Positions 22,970 through 33,480 of a stretch of DNA of 64,000 nt are shown here, piece by piece (position 1 is the first letter of the stretch; each line of letters begins with the position of its first letter). The position numbers were made by a program, and so were the translations under genes. The notes under the pieces were generated by a model. That model searched no databases and was not told the origin of the DNA. It was given only the letters and a program-made list of their open reading frames with translations. Origin of the DNA: Adiantum capillus-veneris (lineage: Eukaryota; Streptophyta; Polypodiopsida; Polypodiales; Pteridaceae); contig CM043953.1 in NCBI GenBank assembly GCA_014529385.2, positions 96,601,342-96,665,341 of the forward strand, given 5' to 3'.

Positions 22970-23380
22970 TAGATTATCGAATCCATTGAGTGACTTCTGG
23001 TTAAGTTCAGAAACTGTTTATCTTATAAGTTTTTTTTTATATTTAGTTTAAGGTTTAGACATTTGCTTAATAATAAACGAAGCCCTTAAAAACCTTTACA
23101 AGGCCACAAATCACTATTAAAGCTTCATAATATACAAAGCCCTAACAAATCGTTGCATTATCACATATCATAATTGAAGCTGAAGTGAAGACAATTCACA
23201 ACTCACTAATAAATTCTCGCAAGACAATGAGTAAATGTTTTCAAATGTTACAAAAACTATCCAACTGATAGTGAAATATTTGTGAGAATATCTTCATTCT
23301 CCTGTTCACACTGACCTTTAAGCTTATTATAGTCTTCAGACATTTTGAGCATTGCATATAGCTTTTTGGATATCTCAAAA
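22970..23380. other. spacer between convergent transposase and RING genes
   Basis: AT-rich, with no ORF and no strong repeat. Both genes end toward it, so it should hold both polyadenylation regions. Its left two-thirds is present inverted in copy 1 (8466-8755); the last 120 bases are absent there. Confidence 0.6.
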
Positions 23381-24226
23381 TCACATAGCACAATGAAAGT
23401 TAATCATCATGCTTTGCATCAAGCATGATATATGATACATATGTCCGCATGGCAAGCTAAAATGACCACACCACTCATGAAAGAATGATCTACATATGGG
23501 GCAAGGACCACCGTGCTCACCAGAAGCTGGAGGGGCCTCAATAGATGTTGGGTGCTCAATCAATGTGGCAGCATTTTGTCTTTTTATAGTTGCCTCTAAC
23601 TCTTTTACGTGGCGAGATAGCACCTTCACCTCCCTTTGCAAGTCTCTATTTAGGGTTTCTTCTGCATGAGAGCCTTGTGTAGCTTGTGATGCTTGCCTGA
23701 GTTGATTTTGAAGCTCCTCCTTAACTTGATGCACTTCCATTGATGCACCTTCTAGTTCCAATGACATCTCTTGCCGTGTGACGGTGATTGCAGTACTATG
23801 AATGTCCTCAACCGTCATGTGAGGTGTCCTTGAGCTAAAGTCCACTACTTCACCCAAGACATAATGCATGTATAACATCTTGGCAAACCACAATGGACAA
23901 TCCATATGATGCATAGGATGACTCATAACATTGAGATATATGTTCTCTCCATTGTCTCGTATGTCTGCATTAATGCATTGTGATAGCTTGAGTCGGCCTT
24001 TCTTGATGTTGTCATGTGCAACGCCTCACCATATGGATTTGACTATTTCTCGGTCAATCCTAGTGTTCACCTCTTTCCATTGTGTACCCACTGGGTTGGC
24101 CCACTGGGAGCAACGAGCAGCAATTCGAGCGGTGTCATTCACTCCACCGCCTTGACACATGGATCTGAGACGCTCAAAAGCGCGCTTAGCCCTTTGATTA
24201 TCATTATCCATATCCTGATTAAACAC
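23381..24226 (-). pseudogene. RING-finger protein carried by hAT copy 2 (premature stop)
   Basis: The upstream piece (24026-24226) starts MFNQDMDNDNQRAKRAFERL and ends at a TGA after KSIW, where copy 1 reads KSIWPGV. The downstream piece (23381-23926, 181 codons) is continuous through the point where copy 1 is frameshifted. It contains a coiled-coil stretch rich in Glu, Gln and Lys (about 60-120), then CPICRSFFHEWC and LPCGHMYHISC at about 140-165. The C3H-type RING ligand pattern is intact. The different lesions in the two copies mean the common ancestor was probably open. Confidence 0.75.
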
Positions 24227-24668
24227 TATACTTCAGTTACGGCATACAAACTTAATGATAATCAATTGCTATAAGAGTAACCACCATTTTATGACAGTCA
24301 ATCGCTATAATTTTAACCACCATTTTACGGCAATCAATTGATATTAGAATAACCACCATCTTACGACAATCAATTGATATAAGAGTAACCACCATTTTTT
24401 AAATCAATGAATGACAATCAATGACTCCACGTGGCTTATTGCTTGAAACTTAAGAGAAAAAAAAAAACTCATAGAAAATTTGTTGTCTATTGCGATATAA
24501 CGAAGTTTTTTTATTACTCATACATCATCAATGGCGCATAAAACCCAATTTTTAAAAGTGATTTTATAAGTCACAAGTCTTAGAAAACCCTGCTTCATAA
24601 AGTACATCATATATCCATCAAAAAAAGGCTACACTCATTTCAGAGGGAGGGCGTAAGCATCGTTCTGG
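24227..24668. repeat. spacer with four ~36-40-bp repeats between RING and kinase genes, copy 2
   Basis: The units AATCAATTG[C/A]TATAAGAGTA plus ACCACCATTTTACG occupy about 24260-24400. The rest of the spacer shows nothing recognisable. Confidence 0.7.
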
Positions 24669-26093
24669 CTAGGCTTCAAATCTTTCTAATTCTTCGTCCA
24701 AAAGTGCCAAGGTCTTTCTGTCTGTGGATTTCTTCCTCACCCAACCTTCCACAACAATCCTAGATATGGCTTGTACCTCCACTGAAACCTTATGTTTGAA
24801 CCAATCTGTGCTGTAGTAGTCAGAGAACTCTCCACAAAACTTACAAAATTGCCATATCACCCATCCTATGGCGTACACATCTGTGGCCTTGGTCCATGGG
24901 CATAAATTCTTGACATCTAGTAACTCAAGAGCTCGCCAAGGATGAAGCTTTTGCCAGTTTTCATCGGTATTGTTGGTCTTTTGTGTCTCTAAGCCAACAC
25001 GTAGAGCCAATCCCCAATCAATTATTCCAATACGGGGAGTGAGATCCTTCGCAATGCCTTCACCAAGGCATGGATCAATGAGGGAGCATGATTGCACAGG
25101 CTCTTGATACGTGTTTTCTTGTCTTCATAGGACTGCTCCCATTTAAAGTCTTCAAGGATCTTTCCTTTCACCTCTTGATGCGCTACAAGCGTCGTGAAAG
25201 AGCCATGTGGAAGGGGCACTGTCTCCATAAGATCACCTAAAGTTCCCCCATTGAAGTAGGGGAATATCAAAAACCATGGCAATGTTACAGAGTGGGCAAT
25301 ACTCCTCACAATCCCTCTATGGTTGACATCTACTCCACTTTCTGATGCAAAGCATTTCCACTAATGCTTGGCCTGGCTGTCCTTTGAACTCCTTGGCACA
25401 ATAAGTATTCGTTGCAGGAAGGAAACTGGTCCCTTTGATTTGAACTTGCCACCCTGTGCCATAAGCCCCTGACCCAAGTTTCCTGATCTTCTTAATGGAC
25501 TTATTTGGAATGCCCAAAGTCATACTACATTCAGAATTGTATATACTGCTCTCCAGGTGACTGGCAGAAGCAGTAGAACCTGATGTTCCCTCAATGGCAG
25601 CCTCCTCAATAAACGGTTCTCCAACTTGGCTGCTCCCCATAACTCTGGTGATAGCCATTCGCATTTTCTTGCTTAGGCCAAACTGTGTCTCTATGTGGGA
25701 TGCTCTTCTTCACCTCTCCTTCTCAGCTCTCCATCTCGCATTCCAATGCTCTAGCTTACCCTTGTCTACTTCTTGAGGGCATTCCTCTTTCAAATCAGAG
25801 GCCACCTTGGGCAAATTGCCCACCCAACTGCTCAGTAATAAGATTATTGATTCGGTTGTTTTGTCTGGATATAACAACAAAATTTTGCGAGAAATCTCAC
25901 TGTATAATGATTGCAATCTAGACTCATCTACAACAATCTGGGCTATATTGTCGGGATCTAGTGCACTGAAGATTGTAATCAACAATTGTCTAATTTTCTT
26001 TTTGAACTCTATCATTGAAGTAGTAGAAGGATCCATTTTGCCTGCAATGGTATTATTGCAAACAACACGTTGTGAAATATAACTATGTGCCAC
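24669..26093 (-). pseudogene. divergent protein kinase carried by hAT copy 2, catalytic loop deleted
   Basis: The pieces 25710-26093, 25317-25664, 25022-25309 and 24669-25097 match the kinase of copy 1. The glycine loop KLGSGAYGTGW, the YCAKEF lysine, the IIDWG motif and the ATDVYAIGWVIWQF segment are present. A deletion of about 67 bases at 25049/25050, relative to copy 1 positions 11507-11573, removes the VIHNDLHPWNIML catalytic loop and shifts the frame. The N-terminal region (MAHSYISQ to about residue 127) is one open frame here but frameshifted in copy 1. The right-end TATA box at 27421 is the likely promoter. Confidence 0.75.
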
Positions 26094-26149
26094 TCCATTT
26101 GGATCTTTTCTAAATTCTACGTGAAAAAAAAAGTAAAGTATAGACCATA

Positions 26150-27235
26150 AATCTCATACGCCTTTGCAGTGACACACCTAATCGCAATTTCAACCATGTG
26201 CCAATGCCTCACCGTACAACAACTTACAAACAGATGCTCCTGTCATTCTAGCAGCAACACACATAGTCGCAATTGCAACCATGTGCCGAAGCATGAATGA
26301 CTGGGAGCAACATAAAACATAGTCACCCTACGCTTTTTCAATGACACACCTAGCCGCAATTGCAACCATATGCCAGTGCATCCACGCACGGTGACTTCTT
26401 TCAAACAGATGCTACTGTCAATCTACCAGCAACACACCTAGTCGCAATTGAAACCATGTGCCGAAGCATGAATGACTAGGAGCAACATAAATCATAGTCA
26501 TCCTTCCCTTTTGCAATGACACACCTAGTCGCAATTGCAACCATGTGCCGAAGCATGAATGACTGGGAGCAACATAAATCATAGTCATCCTACGCTTTTG
26601 CAATGACACACCTAGCCGCAATTGCAACCATGTGCCAGTGCATCCACGCACGATGTCTTCTTTCAAGATTCAAGCATATGAAACTCTATGAAATTATTTC
26701 GGCACACATTCATGCATTAGATGCTACCGTCAATCTAGCAGCAACACACCTAGTCGCAATTGCAACCATGTGCCGAAGCATGAATGAAGGGAAGCAACAT
26801 AAAACATAGTCATCTTGCGTTTTTGCAATGACACGCCTAGCCGCAATTGCAACCATGTGCCAGTGCATCCACGCACGGTGACTTCTTTCAAACAGATGCT
26901 TCTGTCATTCTAGCAGCAACACACCTAGTCGCAATTGCAACCACGTGCCAAAGCATGAATGACTGGGAGCAACATAAAACATAGTCACCCTACGCTTTTG
27001 CAATGACACACCTAGCTGCAATTGCAACCATGTGCCAGTGCATCCACGCACGGTGACTTCTTTCAAACAGATTCTCCTGTCATTCTAGCAGCAACACACC
27101 TAGTCGCAATTTCAACCATGTATCGAAGCATGAATGACTGGGAGCAATATAAAAAATAATCATCGTACGCTTTTGCAATGACACACCTAGACGCAATTGC
27201 AACCATATGCCAGTGCATCCACGTACGATGATTTG
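26150..27235. repeat. ~176-bp minisatellite upstream of kinase gene, copy 2
   Basis: This is the same family as at 12690-13830. Units start GACACACCTAG at about 26170, 26342, 26516, 26606, 26834, 27006 and 27180. The half-unit step at 26516-26606 shows that copy number and phase changed after the two hAT copies separated. Confidence 0.9.
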
Positions 27236-27420
27236 ATAAAAGAAATTTTATACCTTTAAGTTTTAACGCAAAAAACTCAAAAAAACATCAATAAAATAAG
27301 GAAGGGATTAAAAAATTACTGCTACACTGCTTTGAGAATGTGGAAAGCTGCCAGAAAGTTTGGTGAAGAAGACTTTTCAATGTACCTCTCTTGTGAAAAA
27401 GACAAGCACCGGCATCGTCT

Positions 27421-27430
27421 TTATATAGCC
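27421..27430 (-). promoter_or_regulatory. TATA box of right-end promoter, hAT copy 2
   Basis: Read on the minus strand the sequence is GGCTATATAA. It faces inward, toward the minisatellite and the kinase gene. Confidence 0.55.
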
Positions 27431-27498
27431 ACAGCGGGCCCGGCGGGAAAGCTGATTTACCGGCGGGCCATTTACTTAACCCGGGGGGCCTTGAGCCG
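27431..27498. promoter_or_regulatory. GC-rich subterminal motifs, hAT copy 2 right end
   Basis: GGGCCCGGCGGG, CCGGCGGGCC and CCCGGGGGGCC words match those at the left end (19690-19793). Confidence 0.5.
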
Positions 27499-27667
27499 GT
27501 CTCCAAGTCTCCTTGCAGGTCAAAAAAGATGAATGTCAATTAACATAATATTTGTTATTTTGGATTTCTATTGTTATTAACCTGAAATCCCTAATTTTGA
27601 AATCCCTGATTTTAACACTAGGACTATGAGAGCTTGCCTATCCCGACACTATTCAATGTGAAAAAGT

Positions 27668-28033
27668 GTGATGAAATGGCTAGATAAGAGATTTTCTCCT
27701 TCCACTTGGAGGATTAGCTGGTCAAGAATTTCCTTCATCGATGTGGGAAAGTTAGAAGTTTTAGAACTAAATATAAAGAGACTCAAATGGACCGAAGATC
27801 TTCAAGTGATTGAAGTCTACTTTTTCATTGGAACGGAGAATCCAGAGGAAACCCTTGTAATAAGTGATGTCCAAGTATCACATAATCAGTTGGTGTTTTA
27901 TCAAGTGTCTAAAGTAATCTACCCAGGTAGAATTAGACCCATAGGTGTATGCCCTAGTTTTAATGGACCAAAAGATGTTGTATATTTTGATCCTATATCT
28001 GATCCACCCAAAGTCCACAAGATTCTAGTATAG
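27668..28033 (+). CDS. unknown ORF of the array internal region, copy C (121 codons)
   Basis: It is homologous to 14231-14623 and 4029-4256. The N-terminal part reads MKWLDKRFSPSTWRISWSRI and the C-terminal part ends DPPKVHKILV. I recognise no family. Length and position suggest a remnant of gag or of captured coding DNA. The three copies differ mainly by single substitutions. Confidence 0.45.
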   Translation: MMKWLDKRFSPSTWRISWSRISFIDVGKLEVLELNIKRLKWTEDLQVIEVYFFIGTENPEETLVISDVQVSHNQLVFYQVSKVIYPGRIRPIGVCPSFNGPKDVVYFDPISDPPKVHKILV

Positions 28034-28886
28034 GGTTGTCGTCACCCTTGTACATAGTAGGAAGAGAAAGAGGAGCAAGAGCTTATGCAATCATGGGAGA
28101 ACCAACCTTATGAGTGAGGAAGAAAGAGCCACTCACTTGGCCATAGTTAGCAATCCTAGAGCTTTGTAAACCACTAAAAATCAATAATGAAAAACTTTGA
28201 GTTACTTATATATTATAATGGTATACATGATTTTCTTTTCTAAAATTACTTAAGGAATCTAAAGTTAAGTTAGTATTCAATCAAGAAATTAAGGATTGAT
28301 CTAGCAAATGAGACAGTGGTTCCCGATAGTATGAAAAGAATTTGAATTTTGAGAATGAGATAGTTATCAAGAAACCAACTCACATTCTTTGTGCACACGA
28401 TAGCCTTCCTTGGAAAATGATCTAGATATGAAAGTATTAAGGTACGAGACTAATAGGAAGCCGAAAAGAAATCTTGGTATGATACTTCTTAAAACCCTTT
28501 TCATATTGTTGGTCAACCAAGTTAGAGCACAGAAGGGGTACCTCTCGTGCAATGGTAGAAGCTTGTGCCCAACGCAGATTGCTCAGAATAGCAAGAACAC
28601 GCCGAGCGCGTTCAGATTGGCAAAGCTAAAATACATGATACTTGTCAAATTTTGATTGCTCTAAATGGTCAGTTATACCGAGCGCGTTCATGTTGACAAG
28701 GTGGATACATGGATCTTTTATGGAATTGATTTAACCTGGTATTTGAGATGATACAAATGGTTTGTAAAGGTTTCTAAGATGGGCTCAACACTAAGAGTTT
28801 TTTGAGGAAAAATTGGCTAGCAAGTAACTCCAACCAGAAACGAGAAAGATCTCTTAGAGTAATCAGTAACTTTTGGTGAACTCCAA

Positions 28887-28966
28887 AGGTTATCCCTTCG
28901 AAGATGCCACTTGGGAGGATGAATTTCTCCTCTCAAAGATTTTCCCAATTTCGGTTGAGATGAGGG
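28887..28966 (+). pseudogene. polyprotein C-terminus (chromodomain-like end) remnant, copy C
   Basis: The translation YPFEDATWEDEFLLSKIFPN ends in a stop, then the polypurine-type tract. It is the best preserved of the three tails. Confidence 0.6.
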
Positions 28967-29809
28967 CATCTCAAATTCGTAAGTTGGGGTGATTGTACGG
29001 TTTCTAGTTTCCGAAACCTTAAAGATTGTATAAAGCTTAATCAAACTGGTATGATTATTGAAAAAGCAATGTAGAATTGTTTGAGCATAGCAAACATTGG
29101 TATTTTTGGAATCTTAAACACAACAAACTCTGGGCTAGAAATTTTCAGAACAGTTACGGGCTCTGAAATGTTACACTATAAATTTAATTAGTTGAGTAAA
29201 ATTAGATGGTTTCAATAATTATTATTAATAAAGACTTTCTTATCCTTAGGTTCTAGAAATTACTTATATTTCCAATTTTCATCATTAAAAATTAGTGAAA
29301 TTAGTAAAAATCGATTATGGAAGCTAGGGGGCTGTGTGGAGCTGTGGGGAACCTGCCCGGGACTAGATTTAGCAGCAGGGGATGTTTTTTGACCTGTAGG
29401 GCTGCTTGGGATGCAAGTTATTGTCATTTTTCAGCACATGAGTGCCCAGAAACCTATAAACATGACCCTTGCTTCACAATTTCAGACAGAATCGGAGCCT
29501 TGGTACATTATCACTCATTTAGAGGGACCGCTATGTAGAAATCACTAGAGATCAAGCTCTAGTTGGTTAATTAAACGGTAATTAGCGTAATCTCTCTTAA
29601 TTAGCAAAGATAGGTTAACCTATTTTTTTAATAAGTCAAAGATTAATCTTATGTATACTCAAAAATCCTCTCTTAATTAAATATTCGCTTCTAATTATTG
29701 TGATTAAGCTTAGGGATATTACGCAAATAAATTATTATATCATATTAGGGCTGAAATTATCCATTTTAGCCATAAATTAATGGGAATTATACTAATTAAG
29801 TTTAGATTA

Positions 29810-30960
29810 AGTTGAGATAATTATCAAAGCTGTGTTAGACTATCATTAAGCTAAGAAAAGTATCTTATAAATTTTTGAGTAATTTTTATAATTAATTAGG
29901 CAGAATTACACTATTTTTGAGAGAAAAACAACGGGAAAAATAATCGAATTGATTCAAAACTATTTGAGTTATTTACTAGAGGTTAATTACATCTAAGGAA
30001 GCCAGTGATAAATATGTTAATCTCCAAAAATTAGTTTACCTAATTTTCTTAGCAGAATTACACTGTTTTTAAGATAAATTACAAAGGGGAAATAGAAAAT
30101 TGATTCAAAATACTTTAAGATAACTATCAGAGGTTAATTACATCTTAGAAAACCAATGATAATTATGTTAACATCAGATAATTAGTTTAGCTAATTATCT
30201 TAGAAAAATTACAATATTTTTAGGATAAATTAAAAGAGGGAAAATAGAAAATTAATTCAAAATTCTTTAAGATAATTATCAATGGTTAATTATATCTTAG
30301 GAAACCCGTGATAGTTATTTTAACCTCAAATAATTAGTTTATCTAATTATCTTAGCAGAATTACAGTGTTTTTCGGACAAATTAAAACAGAGAGAATCGA
30401 AAATTGATTCAAAATGCTTTAATTTAATTATCAAAGATTAATTACATCTTAGTAAATTTGTAATAATTATCTTAGCCACAAATAATTATTTTAGATGATT
30501 ATCCTAGTAGAAAATCACTATTATTGAGGGTAATTTAAAGGGGAAAATTAGTAAATCATGTGCTATTATTACATGCTATTTTTCAGAGCTAAATTATAAG
30601 ATAAAGAAGTCATGATAATTATTTCAAGGTTAGAAAAGTAGTATAGATATTTATCTAAGTCAAATTATACTAATTCTAGCTAAAAACTAAAGAGGGAAAT
30701 TAGTAAATCGTTCTATATGATTACATGCTATTTATCAGAGCTAGATTACATGATGAAAAGACTGTGATAATTATGTCAAGGTTAGAAACTTACTATAGAT
30801 TTTATCTAAGTCAGAATATACTAATTCTGGTTGAAATTTCAAGGGGAAAATTAGTAAATCATGTTATATGATTACATTCTATTAATCACAGTTAGCTTAC
30901 ATAATAAAGAGGCCGTGACAAACATGTCAAGGTTACGAAAGTAGTATAAATATTTCTTTA
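29810..30960. repeat. degenerate ~150-bp tandem repeats inside LTR D
   Basis: The same AT-rich unit family as in LTRs A and C, with GATAATTATGTTAACATCAG-type words about 150 bp apart. Confidence 0.7.
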
Positions 30961-31537
30961 AGTCAAATTACTCTAATTTTAGATGAAAATTGAAGATGTA
31001 AATTATATAATTAAGTTGGAAAATAATAAGATAATTACCAGAGGTCAAAAATATTGCTATCTACTTGTGGTAATTATACCATAGGTAATTAGTGAGGTTA
31101 GGAAATTATAATTGACCAAAAGTCCTATTTTTAGCAAATGATTAATTAAAATAAAGACTTTATGGTCAAAAGATTTTAGGAAAATTATAAGTGTAAACCT
31201 ATGATATCAAGTTGAGAAAATGAAATCTTTAAGATAAAATAAATAGAATAAATATTAAGTCCAAAATAAGTAGATTCCAAGCTTAAAAGTCGATGGGAAA
31301 ATTAGGAAAGATATAGATAATTATAAGAAAATTATGAGAGCTTAGAAAACCCTTAGGGAAGCGGTGGAAAAAGTTATCATGTCTATATAGACAAATAAGA
31401 AAATACTAGGTCAAGAATTTACCCATTAAGACTATAAATTTGACCTTGAATGGGTTACAGTTGAATACAAAGGTTAAGTCTAGATTTCAAATAATTTACC
31501 TAATGATTAAACGTCCTTTTTATAAGGATAATAAGTT

Positions 31538-31723
31538 ATGGCACCTAAAAAGACCCGGGCAAATCCTACATCTGATGATGAGGACATATCTCGAAAGCGA
31601 ACTAGACCATCGCATGACGACGAAGCCGGGCCTAGTAGTAAGCCTACAGAGGAGAGTCTTCAGGTGCCAGCGCAGCAGCAGATGGCCGATCAGTCTCAAG
31701 TGAGTTTTCCATTATTCAATTAA
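31538..31723 (+). CDS. short LTR-encoded ORF (61 codons) downstream of LTR TATA box
   Basis: The peptide starts MAPKKTRANPTSDDEDISRK, is rich in Lys/Arg, Asp/Glu and Ser, and ends near QSQVSFPLFN. It begins about 150 bases after the CTATATAGAC box, so it would be the first ORF of the genomic transcript, inside R/U5. Copies in LTR A (2329) and LTR C (18151) are disrupted. A possible splice donor, CAA/GTGAGT, lies at 31700 near the end of the frame; A and C have GTGGGT. It resembles a gag N-terminus in composition, which would fit a spliced gag, but this is inference. A chance ORF is the alternative. Confidence 0.4.
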   Translation: MAPKKTRANPTSDDEDISRKRTRPSHDDEAGPSSKPTEESLQVPAQQQMADQSQVSFPLFN

Positions 31724-32838
31724 GTCTTTAAATAGTTTATGTTCTTTTATAAGTTAACATTGCATACGTAAGGAGTGAGTAAGAATCTGAAAAGGAATAA
31801 TTGGTCAAAAGGTAACTTCCAAGAAACCAACGTGCATTGTTTATAAAGTAGGAAAGAATTGTTTGGGTTAAAACTAGTTGAATTAGGAAATATATGATTG
31901 ATCATCCTTAAGATAGCTTGTCTCAAGACACCTCCGACTCGTTGGTATAAATTGATGATAATGATGTCTTTCTAGCCACGGTTAAGTCGGTTACCCCCAT
32001 GAACGATGAGTTTCTACTCCGTGTCATGTCTTGATGTTTCTACATAAGTTAGGATACCGTTTTTTATCCTAGGGGAGCCGCCCGGTTGTATGGGCAACTT
32101 GTTTGGTGTATGGGCACCCGGAACCTTGGGTGGGGGTTTATCCACTCCGGATTATGAATAAGAAATGGGTGTCGTTTTTTCACCCTTAGGTGATCTTGAG
32201 ACAAGAAGAGTACTGGTCATGGTTATTATGGACAATGTTTTGATTGACAGTACCCTGTCTTAAGTTTAAAGATGTATGTTTGCTAAAAGAATGTTTTCAA
32301 TACTGTTTTCAAGGTCTGTTTTAATAAAATCCTGTTATGAAGGATAAAAGGAATCATTATTTTAATTGTGATAAGAACATGGTAGTAATTAAATAACAAA
32401 AGAATCGTGTGTGCGTGCAGGATGGTAAGTGGGGATTGACTAAGGTTGTCAATCATGGACGGGTGGACGTGATTAGTCACGTAACTATCCATCCCTGCGC
32501 ACTAAAACGTTTAGAAAACTTCTTCACTTGGAAGAGGAGTCCACCAGTGGCTGTGCCCTCACATCTGTTAGGGGGAAAAAAGCATTGGTTGAGGATACCT
32601 TAGCCCAATTGTGACATTTATAGGGCCGAAATAGTTTTTCGAACTTTTAATACGTTGTCCCATTTCCGTTGCGAGACAGAACTAGGTCTGCTTCTAAGGC
32701 TATAGACCCAAGCCATTGTCAATGGTAAAGGTCTATTCCTTGGATTTGTCTTGTTTAGAGACTCTGATTTTTATCAGACGTAGAGACCTGTCAAGGATCC
32801 CATCCCGATCTTGGTATTGGCGGGTTGGGGATCTCACA

Positions 32839-33438
32839 ATCGAAAACCCTGATGTGATACAAAAATGGGGGTTAGAAGAAAACACCATAATCCCAGATAT
32901 GGCAACTAAAGAAGGACCACCAACTTTAGAATTCGAGGGATACGATCAATTTGATTTGAAGCCTTTGAAACGGCTTAGTACGGATAACCCTAAGATCGGA
33001 GTCTATTGTTGGGAGAATAGAAACGTCCAAGATCTCCTATGGACTTCGCATGCCAAATCAGGACAATTAACACCCATGAAGATCATGTATATCTTCAAGA
33101 TCAAAGATAAGAGATCAATAGATATACCAACCTACCTGTTTAGAGATTGTTATAACAATAACTTCGTTATGATGACTCTTGAGGAGGTAGAACAAACCAA
33201 ATATCAAGGGTATTCCATAAGGAATTGGATATTGGGCCAAGGACTAGAAACTATTCCAAGAGATGAGCACCGTGAGAGATCTCTCAGAGTAATGTTAAGA
33301 AACCAAAAACCACCTCATCACGAGGAAAATCAAGTGACACTAAATCCAATCCAGGGCTACATGAGTCACTATTTCCAACAGACTGGTTTGAAGGAATTGG
33401 AACGGGACCAACTGCCAGGAAACCGGGAGTTGAACTAA
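32839..33438 (+). pseudogene. Gypsy2 gag, N-terminal part
   Basis: From LTR D an open frame continues to 33438, coding for a charged protein with segments such as WTSHAKSGQLTPMKIMYIFK. No catalytic motif. It precedes the gag core at 33481, so I read it as the gag N-terminal region of a Tat/Athila-type element whose 5' end is left of the window, displaced by the array. The ATG within LTR D sequence at 32716 is not its real start. Confidence 0.55.
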
Positions 33439-33480
33439 TTAATAGACGTGTCAGACTAGCTGATCTTTAAAAATGGGTCA

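Larger units (their letters stand above)
19562..27608 (+). mobile_element. complete hAT element copy 2 carrying transposase, RING and kinase genes (8047 bp)
   Basis: The left end is CAGGGATTTTAATT and the right end is AATTTTGAAATCCCTG, giving a CAGGGATTT terminal inverted repeat. ATTTTAAC flanks both ends (19554-19561, 27609-27616), the 8-bp duplication typical of hAT. Order inside: GC-rich subterminal motifs, TATA box, four 150-bp repeats, transposase (+), spacer, RING gene (-), spacer, kinase gene (-), 176-bp minisatellite, TATA box (-), GC-rich motifs. A 15-base duplication of the terminal repeat is present at the right end. Confidence 0.9.
27609..28993 (+). mobile_element. internal region C of the array, portion 3' of hAT copy 2
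   Basis: It starts with the right ATTTTAAC duplication and runs to the polypurine-type tract AAGTTGGGGTGAT before LTR D. It contains the unknown ORF and polyprotein tail described separately. The stretch 28034-28880 has no supportable gene. Confidence 0.85.
28994..32838 (+). repeat. LTR D, complete (3845 bp), right boundary of the array
   Basis: It starts TGTACGGTTTCTAG and ends GGATCTCACA. It is followed by ATCGAAAACC rather than a primer-binding site, so it is the outer 3' LTR. The last few bases differ from A and C (GGGTTGGGG). TATA-like CTATATAGAC is at about 31384. The sequence to its right is gag of another Gypsy element. Confidence 0.9.

Noticed and set aside
32716-32838. Reading LTR D as the 5' LTR of Gypsy2
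   Set aside because: No primer-binding site follows LTR D, whereas LTRs A and C have one at the equivalent position. The ORF crossing the joint is fortuitous.
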